Shown piece after piece: positions 10,453 through 20,177 of a stretch of 42,408 nucleotides of DNA (the stretch's first letter is position 1; each line of letters opens with the position of its first letter). A program made the translations under genes and the position numbers. The stretch is from contig DYEO01000086.1 of assembly GCA_020725665.1 (NCBI GenBank), positions 1 to 42,408 of the forward strand, written 5' to 3'. The notes below the pieces were generated by a model. It saw nothing but the letters and a program-made list of their open reading frames with translations, did not search any database and was not told the DNA's origin. Source of the DNA: Dethiobacter sp. (GTDB lineage: Bacteria > Bacillota > Dethiobacteria > DTU022 > UBA8154).

Positions 10453-11694
10453 TTGTCTTTACGGGATAAGGGCTTAAAATACATAACTGTGCTGCTGTTA
10501 ATAACCTTGATGGCAGCCGCGCTGGTTTTGCCCGGCTACGCCACGACCCTGCAACAAAAAGAGCAAGAGATGGGGCAGACACAGGAAGAACTTTCCCAAA
10601 TCCAGGGAAGTCTTGAAGCCCGCAGCAGGGAACTGGCCGGTTACCAGAACGAGGAGAGACGCCTGCTGGGGGAACTGCGCAAACTGGAGACCAATATTGA
10701 CAAATTGCGCCGCGAGATTGGTCAATTGGACAAAGATATCGAGGCGACGGAGTACGCCATAGAGCTGAAAGAGGAAGAACTGGCGAACGCAGAAGCGCTT
10801 GTGGCGGAGCGGGACGAGCTTTTACGCATGCGCCTGCGCGCCATCTATGAAAACGGTGAGACAGGCTACCTCGATGTGCTCTTCAACGCCTACAGCTTTG
10901 CCGAATTTTTAACTCGACTGCATGACTTGAAACTCATTGCCGAATTTGATCTGAAGCTCCTAGAGGAAGCCTTCGCGGAGCGCATGATTATTCAGGAGCA
11001 GAAGGAAGAGTTGGAGGAGAAAAAAGCGGAACTGCAGTCTATGCGGCGGCAACGTCTGGACCGGCAGGATCAACTGAGGCGGCAATCGGCTGACCGGGAA
11101 AAGGTTCTCGAACAGGTTATGCAGGCCATCGAGGCCCAGGAGAAAGCTATCCGTGAGCTGGAGCAGGAGGTAAAACGGGTTGAGGAAAAGATTAAACGGC
11201 TGCAGGAGGAGATGCGCCGTTTAACCGCCCAGTTTAAACCTTCCGGCAGGCTGCTCTGGCCCCTGGGGGAATTTGGGACAGGCTATATTACCTCACCGTT
11301 CGGCAACCGTACTCATCCCATCACCAAGCGCCCGGGAGTTTTCCACGGGGGTATTGATATCGGTATTCCCTATTCCCGCTGGCCTGGCTCCCGCTCCTAT
11401 AACGGAAACCCGGTGCATATCCTGGCGGCCGATCACGGTGTTGTCCTGGTGGCTGGCACTGAAGGCGGATACGGACGCACAGTCATTATAGATCACGGGA
11501 TCATGGAAAACGGTGCAAACCTTACCACTCTGTATGCCCACGCCCATACTCTCCTCGTTTCTCCGGAACAGGTGGTCGTGCGCGGCGAACCCATCGCCAT
11601 CGTCGGCTCCACCGGGTTCAGTACGGGCCCGCACCTCCACTTCGAGGTAAGGCTCAACGGGGAGCGTCAAAACCCTATGAATTTTTTCCAATAA
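10453..11694 (+). CDS. Secreted coiled-coil M23 metallopeptidase (EnvC/PcsB-like)
   Basis: This is a peptidoglycan hydrolase candidate of 413 residues. A signal peptide occupies about 1-30 (hydrophobic TVLLLITLMAAALVL, cleavage after a GYA-type site). A long charged coiled coil follows at about 32-265, then an M23/LytM domain with H298-GGID302 and H394-L-H396, the zinc-binding residues of active M23 enzymes. I chose the TTG at 10453 because GGGGAGGGCGG lies just upstream. Coiled-coil M23 proteins such as EnvC are direct FtsEX clients in other bacteria; the position right after ftsEX supports that role here. It could instead cut cross-links outside division. Confidence 0.9.
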   Translation: MSLRDKGLKYITVLLLITLMAAALVLPGYATTLQQKEQEMGQTQEELSQIQGSLEARSRELAGYQNEERRLLGELRKLETNIDKLRREIGQLDKDIEATEYAIELKEEELANAEALVAERDELLRMRLRAIYENGETGYLDVLFNAYSFAEFLTRLHDLKLIAEFDLKLLEEAFAERMIIQEQKEELEEKKAELQSMRRQRLDRQDQLRRQSADREKVLEQVMQAIEAQEKAIRELEQEVKRVEEKIKRLQEEMRRLTAQFKPSGRLLWPLGEFGTGYITSPFGNRTHPITKRPGVFHGGIDIGIPYSRWPGSRSYNGNPVHILAADHGVVLVAGTEGGYGRTVIIDHGIMENGANLTTLYAHAHTLLVSPEQVVVRGEPIAIVGSTGFSTGPHLHFEVRLNGERQNPMNFFQ

Positions 11695-11696
11695 AG

Positions 11697-11752
11697 TAAA
11701 GTCAAATGTCAAATGTCGAAAGTCGTAGGTGCGAAACTTTTGACCTTAGACT
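11697..11752 (+). repeat. GTCGAAAGTC / CCTTAGACT repeat (copy B)
   Basis: AATGTCGAAAGTCG starts at 11712 and GACCTTAGACTGAA ends the unit. The layout matches the two units at 7012 and 7074 with a shorter middle. It begins right after the M23 peptidase stop codon. Confidence 0.75.
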
Positions 11753-11790
11753 GAAATTAATTTACAGTGGTATTTTCACCGTGCAAGCGG

Positions 11791-11796
11791 TATAAT
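11791..11796 (+). promoter_or_regulatory. Possible -10 element before ctpA
   Basis: A perfect TATAAT lies about 40 bases before the ctpA start. The -35 position (about 11768-11773, TGGTAT) is poor, so this may be a weak or activator-dependent promoter. Confidence 0.35.
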
Positions 11797-11834
11797 ATTA
11801 TATATCTATTATTCTCTACGGTGAGATGATTGCT

Positions 11835-13220
11835 ATGAAACGGCGGGAGTTCCTTGTTGTGGTGCTGATATTGCTTATACTCAGCAACACGGCAACCTTG
11901 TTACTAACCCGCTTTTTATTTTCACCCGCCCTGGAGATGACCCGCGGTGAAAATGAAGCGGGACTTTTTTGGGAAGTATGGGACCTGATTCAGAACAAAT
12001 ATTTCCAGCCGGTGCAAGAGGAAAAGCTGGTGCGCGGCTCCATTGAGGGAATGCTCCGCGCTCTGGATGATCCGTACACCATATACCTCGACTCCGATTC
12101 CCTGCGTGAACTGCTCATTTATACCACCGGCTCTTTCAGCGGTATTGGCGTGGAGATCACCGGGGGAGAGGACGAAGTGCTCGTGCTCCGCGTGATCGCT
12201 GAATCACCGGCTCAACGGGCCGGGTTGCTTCCCGGGGATCGCATTGTCAGGGTTGGGGAACGGAACATTGAAGGAATGGCCGTGGACGAAGTGGCACGGC
12301 TGCTGCGCGGTCCCGGCGGCACAGCGGTGGATGTGTCCATCCGGCGCGTCGGCGAGGCAGAACCGATCACGTTGTCAATTATCAGGGAGGAAATCGAACG
12401 GGAAACAGTTTTTCCCCGCCTTTTGGATGACTCGATCGGCTATCTCCAGATTACCGGTTTTGATCAGAAAACGGGGAAGGATTTTGCCGCCGCCCTGGCC
12501 CGACTGGAAAGGGAAGGGCTGAGCGGCCTTATCCTTGATCTGCGTGACAACCCGGGGGGGATCGTGGAGGAAGCGATAGAGGTGGGAAAAATTATTGTGC
12601 CTGCGGGTGAAATTACACGTGTGGTCGATCGCAACGGCAATGTGCGGGAACGTTACATGTCCCATGCCCAGCCCCGCGATTACCCTATCGTTGTTCTCAT
12701 AAACCAATATTCAGCCAGTGCGGCTGAGATTATTGCCGGGGCGCTGCAGGATAACGGCAATGCCACCCTGGTAGGTACCCCTTCCTACGGCAAGGCCACC
12801 GTGCAGCACCTCCAGTATCTAAGTGACGGCGGGGGTTTACGTTACACCATCGCCAAGTACCTTACGCCGGCAGGCCACGATCTGCACGAGAACGGGCTGC
12901 AACCGGACGTTATGGTGGAACTCCCGTCCGAGTACTACCTGCAGTATCGTCCCATTCCACGCAACCTGGAGCGGGGAGACACGGGGGAAAAAGTGTTGCT
13001 GCTGCAGGAGATGCTTATTTTTCTCGGCTATCCCATGGAGAAGACCGGTGTGTTTGACAGCCGCACCGCTGAAGCCCTGCTGCGTTTTCAGCGAGAGGAA
13101 GGCCTGCCCCTAAACGGTTCTCTTGATATTACAACGCGTGAACGGCTCCGCTCAGCTTTAAGCGAACAGGCCCGCAGGGCTGACAGCCAACTGCTGGCGG
13201 CCGAGGAACTGCTGAAGTAG
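11835..13220 (+). CDS. ctpA: C-terminal processing protease, S41 family (CtpA/CtpB)
   Basis: This 461-residue secreted or membrane-anchored serine protease has an N-terminal transmembrane segment (about 7-25), a PDZ domain (about 85-170), the S41 core and a C-terminal peptidoglycan-binding domain (about 375-440). The catalytic serine lies in QYSASAAEI (residues 293/295) and the lysine is K320 in SYGKATVQ. Two ATGs are possible. I prefer 11835 because GGTGAG at 11819-11824 is too close to the ATG at 11826. In Bacillus the homologue CtpB sits between ftsX and minJ, as here, and processes membrane signalling proteins. The stop codon falls inside a REP-like element. Confidence 0.93.
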   Translation: MKRREFLVVVLILLILSNTATLLLTRFLFSPALEMTRGENEAGLFWEVWDLIQNKYFQPVQEEKLVRGSIEGMLRALDDPYTIYLDSDSLRELLIYTTGSFSGIGVEITGGEDEVLVLRVIAESPAQRAGLLPGDRIVRVGERNIEGMAVDEVARLLRGPGGTAVDVSIRRVGEAEPITLSIIREEIERETVFPRLLDDSIGYLQITGFDQKTGKDFAAALARLEREGLSGLILDLRDNPGGIVEEAIEVGKIIVPAGEITRVVDRNGNVRERYMSHAQPRDYPIVVLINQYSASAAEIIAGALQDNGNATLVGTPSYGKATVQHLQYLSDGGGLRYTIAKYLTPAGHDLHENGLQPDVMVELPSEYYLQYRPIPRNLERGDTGEKVLLLQEMLIFLGYPMEKTGVFDSRTAEALLRFQREEGLPLNGSLDITTRERLRSALSEQARRADSQLLAAEELLK

Positions 13221-13282
13221 GGAACGACGCCCTCGTCGTTCCGGTTTTGAAACAGTGGAACGGTGGGGGCACCGTTCCCTAC
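13217..13282 (+). repeat. Convergent REP pair (BIME-like)
   Basis: Unit one: GTAG head (13217-13220) then GGAACGACG-CCCT-CGTCGTTCC (13221-13242). Unit two, inverted: GGAACGGTG-GGGG-CACCGTTCC (13257-13278) then CTAC (13279-13282). Both stems are perfect. The pair fills most of the ctpA-minJ gap, and the TAG of the first head is the ctpA stop codon. Confidence 0.8.
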
Positions 13283-13339
13283 TGCGGAATTCTGAATACC
13301 TGAATATTACCTGAATGATTAGAGAAAGGGGCCGAAGGC

Positions 13340-14641
13340 GTGCAGTTCTGGTTTGATATAATCTCTCTCATGTTCAACACCATGATTTTTTCCTTTTTAA
13401 CGCCATTTTTCTGGCTGGTTATCTTCATTGTTTTTATGCAATACCGCCGTACCGTTGCCATGGAGAAGAAACTCTTCGGCCGGAGCATTAACAGCGTGGG
13501 CATACAGACCCTCTATTCCGTTTTATTCGGTATCATGGGAGGGCTTTTCGGCAGTTTCTTTTTGCTGCTCCTGGGCATATCCCTGGACAATATCGGGATT
13601 ATCTATCTCTGGCCGGTAGCCATCCTGCTGTTCATGCTCAATCCCCGTTTTCTCTGTTTCGCTTATGCCGGGGGTATCCTGGCCATGGCCTCCCTGTTTT
13701 TGCAGGCAATACAGACTGTTTACCCGGCCCTGGGGGAAGTGCCTGTACTGGCCGGGCTACTGAAAATTCACCTCCCCGGCCTCCTGGCTCTGGTCGGTAT
13801 CCTGCACCTGACGGAGGCTTTCCTTATTCTCATAAGCGGTCATCGCGGCGCCAGCCCGATCTTTCTAAAAGCCCCCTCCGGTAAAATTGTGGGCGGTTTC
13901 AGCATGCAGCGTTTCTGGCCGCTGCCGCTGATGGGCCTCTGGGCCCTGGTGGTGGCGGAAACATCGGAGATGTTTGTGGGCGGGGTGGCCATGCCGGAAT
14001 GGTGGCCCCTTCTGGGAACGGTTATGAGCGTGGGCGGCGGGGAAAAGGTTGTTTACCTGATGGTGCCCCTGGTGGCGGGGCTGGGATACAGTGAACTGGC
14101 CCTCTCCAGCCATCCCCGGGAGAAACGCGTAAAGACGGCTTTTCAACTGGCCCTGTACAGTTTGGTTCTCTCCCTGGTGGCTGTTGCCTCCGTATATTAT
14201 CCCCTGATGATTATTGCCGCAACCCTGATCGCTCCCCTTGGACACGAATTTTTGATCAAGATGGGCAATAAGGCGGAGTTCTCCGGCCCGCCCCTTTTCC
14301 ATGCCGGTGCTGACGGTCCCCAAATTATGGCCCTCATTCCCGGTGCGGCGGCGGAACGCTCGGGCTTGCAGGCAGGAGATCGCTTGCTGGAGCTTAACGG
14401 CTTCCGGCTGCGCAACGAGATGGATTTTTGGCAGATCCTCTCCTTCCATTACGGCCGCGTTATTGTAAAATTCAGCCGCGGGGATAGGCTCCTTACCCTG
14501 CCGCTGCAGTTTAATTCAAGGAATTTGCAGGAGGGAAGTGGTATTATCTTCTCTCCCGGGCCGGAAGCGGCTGTTTACGTGGAACTGAAAAGCAGTTCCC
14601 TCCGGGACAAACTGCGCCGCCGCTTTAGAAAAAATAGATGA
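13340..14641 (+). CDS. MinJ/YvjD-like polytopic membrane protein with C-terminal PDZ domain
   Basis: The 433-residue protein has roughly eight to ten hydrophobic segments over residues 5-310 and then a PDZ domain (about 325-400, with GPQIMALIPGAAAERSGLQAGDRLLELNG). In Bacillus the ftsE-ftsX-ctpB-minJ order is known, and MinJ links DivIVA to the MinCD division-site system. Size, topology and position all match, but the function here is inferred. The start is a GTG at 13340 preceded by AGAGAAAGGGG. The C-terminal 30 residues are basic and serine-rich. Confidence 0.75.
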   Translation: MQFWFDIISLMFNTMIFSFLTPFFWLVIFIVFMQYRRTVAMEKKLFGRSINSVGIQTLYSVLFGIMGGLFGSFFLLLLGISLDNIGIIYLWPVAILLFMLNPRFLCFAYAGGILAMASLFLQAIQTVYPALGEVPVLAGLLKIHLPGLLALVGILHLTEAFLILISGHRGASPIFLKAPSGKIVGGFSMQRFWPLPLMGLWALVVAETSEMFVGGVAMPEWWPLLGTVMSVGGGEKVVYLMVPLVAGLGYSELALSSHPREKRVKTAFQLALYSLVLSLVAVASVYYPLMIIAATLIAPLGHEFLIKMGNKAEFSGPPLFHAGADGPQIMALIPGAAAERSGLQAGDRLLELNGFRLRNEMDFWQILSFHYGRVIVKFSRGDRLLTLPLQFNSRNLQEGSGIIFSPGPEAAVYVELKSSSLRDKLRRRFRKNR

Positions 14642-14667
14642 CTTCTGACTTCCGACCTCTGCTTTTT

Positions 14668-14697
14668 TTGCATAGGAAAAAGCCTGCAGGTTAAAAT
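14668..14697 (+). promoter_or_regulatory. Putative promoter of the coiled-coil gene and uvrBAC
   Basis: TTGCAT at 14668-14673 and TAAAAT at 14692-14697 are 18 bases apart, in the gap before 14726. I see no GAAC-N4-GTTC SOS box near it, so damage control of this operon is not evident. Confidence 0.5.
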
Positions 14698-14725
14698 ACT
14701 TAGCAAGGAAAAATAGAAGGCAGGG

Positions 14726-15202
14726 TTGCAGTTGAGTGCTGAACTTGAAAACAAGATGAACAAACTACTAAACAACCTGCGCCAAAACCGTTTCAAGCTG
14801 GAACAGTTGCTGACGACGCTGCAGTTGCAGCAGCAGACTCTCATGGAAGGGTTGCAGAAACTGATGGATGAGCAGCTTATACTGCAAGAGGGAATAACGG
14901 GTAATCTCTCCGGTTTCGAGGAAAAGGCCGGAGCGAGCCAGGGGCTGCAGGGCCTGTTTCACGGAAACCCCCTCCTAAAACAGGAGATCATGCAAAAAAG
15001 AGTAGCCATGGAACAGAATGTGCAGAAGATGCGCGAACAGTCCTTTGCCCTGCAACAAAAAATCCAGATGGTAGGCAAAAGCATTCAAGATGTGGCACAG
15101 TACATCTCCCCGGAAATCTTGCAGGAGGAAAGGTACGCGGAAGAGATCCTGGAGGATCTGGGAAAGCACAGGGGTGCGGCCCTGGTACTGACGCAAGAGT
15201 AG
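14726..15202 (+). CDS. Small coiled-coil protein of unknown function
   Basis: I do not recognise this 158-residue protein. It is Gln-, Leu- and Glu-rich and predicted to be almost entirely helical, with heptad-like runs at about 1-55 and 85-130. There is no signal peptide or membrane segment, so it is probably cytosolic. A TTG at 14726 or 14732 is the start, with AAGGCAGGG at 14717-14725. It ends 27 bases before uvrB and probably shares its transcript. Size and helicity resemble small chaperone-like proteins such as FlgN or FliT, but no diagnostic motif supports that. Confidence 0.65.
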   Translation: MQLSAELENKMNKLLNNLRQNRFKLEQLLTTLQLQQQTLMEGLQKLMDEQLILQEGITGNLSGFEEKAGASQGLQGLFHGNPLLKQEIMQKRVAMEQNVQKMREQSFALQQKIQMVGKSIQDVAQYISPEILQEERYAEEILEDLGKHRGAALVLTQE

Positions 15203-15229
15203 GTGCCGCAAAACTGGAGGAGGGAAAGG

Positions 15230-17275
15230 GTGGCAAATTTTGAATTGGTTTCCGCTTATACGCCTCAGGGGGATCAGCCGGCAGCCATTGCCGCTATTGT
15301 GGACGGGCTGCAGCAGGGACTCAAACATCAGGTTCTGCTCGGCGTTACGGGCTCGGGAAAGACCTTTACCATGGCCAATATCATTAACAGGGTGCAAAAG
15401 CCCACCCTTGTCATCGCTCCGAACAAAACCCTGGCCGCCCAGCTATGCGGCGAATTCAAGGAGTTTTTTCCCCATAATGCCGTGGAGTACTTTATCAGTT
15501 ATTATGATTATTACCAGCCCGAGGCCTACATTCCCCAGTCTGATACCTATATCGAGAAGGATTCATCAATTAACGATGAGATAGACAAGCTGCGCCATTC
15601 CGCCACCAGTGCTCTCTGCGAGCGGGATGACGTGATTATTGTGGCCAGTGTCTCCTGCATCTATGGACTGGGCTCCCCCATTGAATACGGGGAACAGGTT
15701 CTCTCCCTGCGCACGGGTATGAACAAAAGCCGGGAGGAGATCCTGCGCCGTCTCGTGGCTATCCAGTATGAGCGTAACGACATTGATTTTAAAAGGGGTT
15801 CGTTTCGCGTACGCGGGGACGTGATCGAGATTTTGCCCGCTTCCTTAAGCGATGCGGCCATTCGCGTGGAGCTGTTCGGTAACGAGATTGAGCGGCTGCG
15901 GGAGATTGATGTGCTCACGGGCAAAGTATTGGCCGAGCGCAAACATGTGGCTGTTTTTCCCGCCTCCCATTATGTAACCAGCCGAGAGCGACTGCAGGAA
16001 GCGATCGTGGATATCGAGGCGGAGCTGGCAGCGCGTTTGCAGGAACTACGGGCCCGGGGGAAGTTGCTGGAGGCGCAGCGCCTGGAGCAGCGAACCCGCT
16101 TTGACCTGGAAATGATGGAGGAAATGGGATTTTGCACAGGCATTGAGAACTATTCCCGTCATCTGGACAGGCGTCCTGCGGGGAGCCGCCCCTATACCCT
16201 CCTCGATTATTTTCCACGGGACTTTTTACTCTTTGTGGACGAGTCTCATGTGTCCATCCCCCAGGTTAACGGTATGTACGGGGGAGACTTTTCGCGCAAG
16301 AAAACACTGGTGGAACACGGTTTTCGCCTTCCCTCCGCCCTGGACAACCGGCCCCTGCGTTTTGATGAATTTATGGCACTGCTTAATCAGGTTGTTTATG
16401 TTTCGGCCACCCCCGGTCCCTTTGAAATGGAGCACGGCACACGTGTAGTCGAGCAGATTATCCGACCCACCGGGCTGGTGGACCCGGAGCTGTTTGTGCG
16501 CCCCGTGGAAGGGCAGGTAGACGACCTCTACGGGGAAATTCTCAAGCGGGTGGAGCGCAACGAACGCGTCCTCGTAACAACCCTGACGAAGCGCATGGCG
16601 GAAGACCTGACCGATTACTACCAGGAGATGGGATTGCGGGTGCGCTACATGCATTCCGATATTGACGCCCTGGAACGGGTTGAGATTATCCGTGGCCTGC
16701 GCTTGGGGGAATTTGACGTATTGGTTGGCATTAACCTGCTGCGTGAGGGGCTGGATCTGCCGGAGGTATCCCTGGTGGCAATCCTCGATGCGGACAAGGA
16801 GGGTTTTCTCCGTTCAGAGCGGTCCCTGGTGCAGACAATCGGACGGGCCTCGCGCAACATCAACGGGCAGGTGATCATGTACGCCCGGAAGATCACGACG
16901 GCCATGGCCGGCGCCATCCGGGAAACGGAGCGGCGCCGTAAAATTCAGCATGCTTTCAACCAGGCCCACAAGATTACGCCCCGCTCCGTACAAAAAGGCG
17001 TCCACGCTCCCCTGGAGATTACCACGGTAATGGAGGACACTCCCGCCTATCTCTCCAGGGAAAAGGTACGGGCCATGGGGAAAAAGGAACGGGAGAAGAT
17101 GCTGCGCGAACTGCAGAAAGAGATGAAGGCGGCAGCCCGGGCCATGGAGTTCGAGCGGGCTGCCCAATTGCGCGATATCATCTTTGAGATAGGCGCCTTG
17201 GGAAAAAGAGGGAGAGAAGAATATGGAAAAAATAATTATTCAGGGAGCGCGGGAACACAACCTGAAAAATATTGA
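15230..17275 (+). CDS. uvrB: Excinuclease ABC subunit B
   Basis: UvrB is the damage-verifying helicase-like ATPase of nucleotide excision repair. It has 681 residues. Walker A GVTGSGKT (about 38-45), the beta-hairpin [13 protein letters not shown] (about 90-102) that inserts between DNA strands, the DESH box (about 340) and a C-terminal UVR motif (about 635-670, [12 protein letters not shown]) that contacts UvrC are all visible. The start is a GTG at 15230 with GGAGGAGGGAA at 15216-15226. The end overlaps uvrA by 53 bases, and the last 15 or so residues (GRKNNYSG...) are read from uvrA coding DNA in another frame. Confidence 0.98.
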   Translation: MANFELVSAYTPQGDQPAAIAAIVDGLQQGLKHQVLLGVTGSGKTFTMANIINRVQKPTLVIAPNKTLAAQLCGEFKEFFPHNAVEYFISYYDYYQPEAYIPQSDTYIEKDSSINDEIDKLRHSATSALCERDDVIIVASVSCIYGLGSPIEYGEQVLSLRTGMNKSREEILRRLVAIQYERNDIDFKRGSFRVRGDVIEILPASLSDAAIRVELFGNEIERLREIDVLTGKVLAERKHVAVFPASHYVTSRERLQEAIVDIEAELAARLQELRARGKLLEAQRLEQRTRFDLEMMEEMGFCTGIENYSRHLDRRPAGSRPYTLLDYFPRDFLLFVDESHVSIPQVNGMYGGDFSRKKTLVEHGFRLPSALDNRPLRFDEFMALLNQVVYVSATPGPFEMEHGTRVVEQIIRPTGLVDPELFVRPVEGQVDDLYGEILKRVERNERVLVTTLTKRMAEDLTDYYQEMGLRVRYMHSDIDALERVEIIRGLRLGEFDVLVGINLLREGLDLPEVSLVAILDADKEGFLRSERSLVQTIGRASRNINGQVIMYARKITTAMAGAIRETERRRKIQHAFNQAHKITPRSVQKGVHAPLEITTVMEDTPAYLSREKVRAMGKKEREKMLRELQKEMKAAARAMEFERAAQLRDIIFEIGALGKRGREEYGKNNYSGSAGTQPEKY

Positions 17276-20045
17276 TCTGGAGATTCCCCGCGACCGTTTG
17301 GTGGTGATCACCGGCCTCAGCGGTTCGGGGAAGTCCTCCCTGGCCTTTGATACTATTTACGCCGAGGGGCAGCGGCGCTACGTGGAATCCCTCTCTGCCT
17401 ACGCCCGCCAGTTCCTGGGGCAGATGGATAAACCGGATGTAGACTTTATCGAAGGACTGTCCCCCGCCGTCTCCATCGACCAGAAAAGTACATCCCGCAA
17501 TCCCCGCTCCACCGTGGGAACGGTGACGGAGATCTACGACTACCTGCGCCTGCTCTTTGCCCGCGTGGGTCAGCCCCACTGCCCCCACTGCCGCAAACCC
17601 ATTTCCGGTCAGACGGTGCAGCAGATGGTGGACCAGTTGCTGCAGTTGCGAGAGGGGACACGCCTGCAGGTGATGGCTCCCCTCGTGCGCGGCCGCAAGG
17701 GGGAGTACAGCTCCCTTTTCCAGGAGCTGCGCAAGCGGGGTTACGTGCGCGTACGCGTTGACGGCGAGATCCGGGAGTTGGATGAGGAGCTGACCCTGGA
17801 TAAGAACAGGAAGCATACGATTGAAGCCGTGGTGGACCGCCTGGCGCTGCACGAGGGGATTGCCTCCCGCCTCGCTGATTCCCTGGAAACGGCTCTTGAC
17901 CTCGGTGACGGGCTGGTGACCGTTCTTACGGGAGAAGAGGGCGAGCTTGCGTTCAGCAGCAATTTCGCCTGCCTGGATTGCGGTTTCAGCTTTGAAGAGA
18001 TTTCACCGCGCATGTTCTCCTTCAACAGCCCGTACGGAGCCTGTTCCCAGTGCGGCGGGTTGGGGATCACGCGGGAGTTTGACCCGGAATTGGTCGTTCC
18101 CGAACATTCCCTTTCCCTGGCCCAGGGGGCTGTTCACCCCTGGGGCGGCAACACCAACGGTTATTACAACCAGTTCCTCGAGGCCTTTGCCGCCCACTGC
18201 GCTATTGATATGCACAAACCTTTCAGCGAGTTGACGGCACGACAGCGGGAACTTGTCTTCCACGGTTCACCCGAACCGATCATCTTTCGCTACCGCAGCA
18301 TCTATCGCGGCCGTACGCGCCAGTACCGGCGCCCTTTCCCCGGGGTTATTTCCCTGTTGCATAAACGCTATCACGAGTCGGAAAGCGAGGAAAGCAGGGC
18401 CATGCTGGGGCGCTATATGAGCAGTAATCCCTGCTCCGCCTGCAATGGCACCCGTTTGAAGGAGACCAGCCTGGCGGTGACTGTCGGGAATGTAAATATC
18501 GCCGCGCTTACGGCCTATACCGTGGAGGAAGCCCTTGCCTTTCTGGAAAAACTGCAACTGAATGAACGGGAACGTTACATTGCCCGCCAGGTCCTTAAGG
18601 AGATCTCCGCCCGCCTCAGGTTCCTGCTGGACGTGGGGCTGGGCTACCTGACCCTGGAGCGCAGTGCCGCCACCCTCTCCGGTGGTGAAGCGCAGCGTAT
18701 CCGTCTGGCTACGCAGATCGGTTCGGGGCTGACGGGAGTGATCTATATCCTGGACGAGCCCAGCATCGGCCTGCACCAAAGGGATAACCACCGCCTGCTG
18801 CAAACGCTGTTTAAACTGCGGGACCTGGGAAATACCGTTATCGTGGTGGAGCATGATGAAGAGACGATCCGCAGCGCTGATTATATCGTGGACATGGGAC
18901 CGGGCGCCGGAGAGGGGGGTGGTTATGTCGTCGCCGCCGGACGGGCGGAGCAGATCATGGCCGAACCTGCCTCCATCACCGGTGATTACCTGGCCGGGAG
19001 GCGCGCCGTGCCTCTCCCGGCAACGCGGCGTGCTCCGCTGGACCGCTGGCTGGAAATTAAAGGTGCACGGGCTAACAACCTGCAGGATATCGATGTACGC
19101 TTCCCCCTCGGTCTTTTTATCTGTGTGACCGGGGTATCCGGTTCGGGGAAGAGTTCCCTGGTCAATGAGATACTGGCTAAAGCCCTGGCGCAGAAACTGC
19201 ACCGGGCGCGGGAGCGGGCCGGGGAATACCGGGAAATACAGGGAGTCGAGTACCTGGAGAAGGTTATCGAGATTGACCAGTCCCCCATCGGCCGTACACC
19301 CCGCTCCAACCCGGCCACCTATACGGGCCTTTTTGACGGTATCCGGGAACTCTTTGCCCAGACGCAGGAAGCGAAAGTGCGCGGCTACCGGGCGGGGCGT
19401 TTCAGTTTCAACGTAAAAGGAGGCCGCTGCGAAGCCTGCCGGGGGGATGGCATCCTGCGCATCGAGATGCACTTTCTCCCCGATGTTTATATTCCCTGCG
19501 AGGTTTGCAAGGGTAAGCGCTACAACCGCGAAACACTGGAAGTTACCTACCGTGGGAAAAATATCAGCGAGGTATTGGATATGAGCGTGGAGGAGGCCTG
19601 CACTTTCTTCGCTGCGGTACCCCGCATCGCCAGGCGGCTCCAGACGCTTAACGGTGTGGGATTGGGCTACATGTGCCTGGGCCAGGCGGCCACAACGCTC
19701 AGCGGCGGGGAAGCCCAGCGCGTCAAGCTGGCTGCAGAACTTTCACGGCGCAGCAACGGACGTACCCTTTACATCCTGGATGAACCGACAACGGGGCTGC
19801 ATATCGACGACATTAAAAAACTTTTGCACATCCTGGAACGGCTTGTTGAGGCCGGTGATACGGTTATCGTCATCGAGCATAACCTGGAAGTGATCAAACG
19901 GGCCGACTATATCATTGACTTGGGGCCGGAAGGGGGCAAGGAGGGCGGCCGCCTTGTCGCCTGCGGCACCCCCGAAGAAGTAGCCCGTGTGCCTGAGTCC
20001 CATACGGGGTCTTTTTTGCGTAAGGTTTTACAGGTTCGGGTTTAA
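17223..20045 (+). CDS. uvrA: Excinuclease ABC subunit A
   Basis: UvrA is the damage-sensing dimeric ABC ATPase that loads UvrB. At 940 residues it is the standard size. It has two ABC modules with Walker [10 protein letters not shown] near the N-terminus and GVSGSGKSS around residue 640, two LSGGEAQR signatures, and DEP(S/T) Walker B motifs. Zinc-binding cysteines are seen in CPHCRKP, CLDC...CSQCGG and CEACRGDG...CEVCKG. The ATG at 17223 lies inside the end of uvrB, so translation is coupled. Downstream uvrC completes the system. Confidence 0.98.
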   Translation: MEKIIIQGAREHNLKNIDLEIPRDRLVVITGLSGSGKSSLAFDTIYAEGQRRYVESLSAYARQFLGQMDKPDVDFIEGLSPAVSIDQKSTSRNPRSTVGTVTEIYDYLRLLFARVGQPHCPHCRKPISGQTVQQMVDQLLQLREGTRLQVMAPLVRGRKGEYSSLFQELRKRGYVRVRVDGEIRELDEELTLDKNRKHTIEAVVDRLALHEGIASRLADSLETALDLGDGLVTVLTGEEGELAFSSNFACLDCGFSFEEISPRMFSFNSPYGACSQCGGLGITREFDPELVVPEHSLSLAQGAVHPWGGNTNGYYNQFLEAFAAHCAIDMHKPFSELTARQRELVFHGSPEPIIFRYRSIYRGRTRQYRRPFPGVISLLHKRYHESESEESRAMLGRYMSSNPCSACNGTRLKETSLAVTVGNVNIAALTAYTVEEALAFLEKLQLNERERYIARQVLKEISARLRFLLDVGLGYLTLERSAATLSGGEAQRIRLATQIGSGLTGVIYILDEPSIGLHQRDNHRLLQTLFKLRDLGNTVIVVEHDEETIRSADYIVDMGPGAGEGGGYVVAAGRAEQIMAEPASITGDYLAGRRAVPLPATRRAPLDRWLEIKGARANNLQDIDVRFPLGLFICVTGVSGSGKSSLVNEILAKALAQKLHRARERAGEYREIQGVEYLEKVIEIDQSPIGRTPRSNPATYTGLFDGIRELFAQTQEAKVRGYRAGRFSFNVKGGRCEACRGDGILRIEMHFLPDVYIPCEVCKGKRYNRETLEVTYRGKNISEVLDMSVEEACTFFAAVPRIARRLQTLNGVGLGYMCLGQAATTLSGGEAQRVKLAAELSRRSNGRTLYILDEPTTGLHIDDIKKLLHILERLVEAGDTVIVIEHNLEVIKRADYIIDLGPEGGKEGGRLVACGTPEEVARVPESHTGSFLRKVLQVRV

Positions 20046-20113
20046 AATGCGGAACCTGTATGGCTCACCGGGTTTTGGGAGCGCCTTCGGGGCTGTTAGG
20101 TTTCCTTTTTTTG

Positions 20114-20142
20114 TGTAGGGGCGAGGCATGCCTCGCCCGCAG
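20114..20142 (+). repeat. REP-like element, GTAG head (copy 5)
   Basis: Identical over 29 bases to 10324-10352. It lies in the 132-base uvrA-uvrC gap and faces the inverted copy at 20201-20227, so the two bracket the uvrC ribosome site and start codon. Confidence 0.75.
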
Positions 20143-20177
20143 GCAATCTATAATCCCGATCTTGGGAGGCATTATCA

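Noticed and set aside
14641..14725. SOS (LexA/DinR) box before the uvr genes
   Set aside because: No GAAC-N4-GTTC-like palindrome is visible in this gap or before uvrB.
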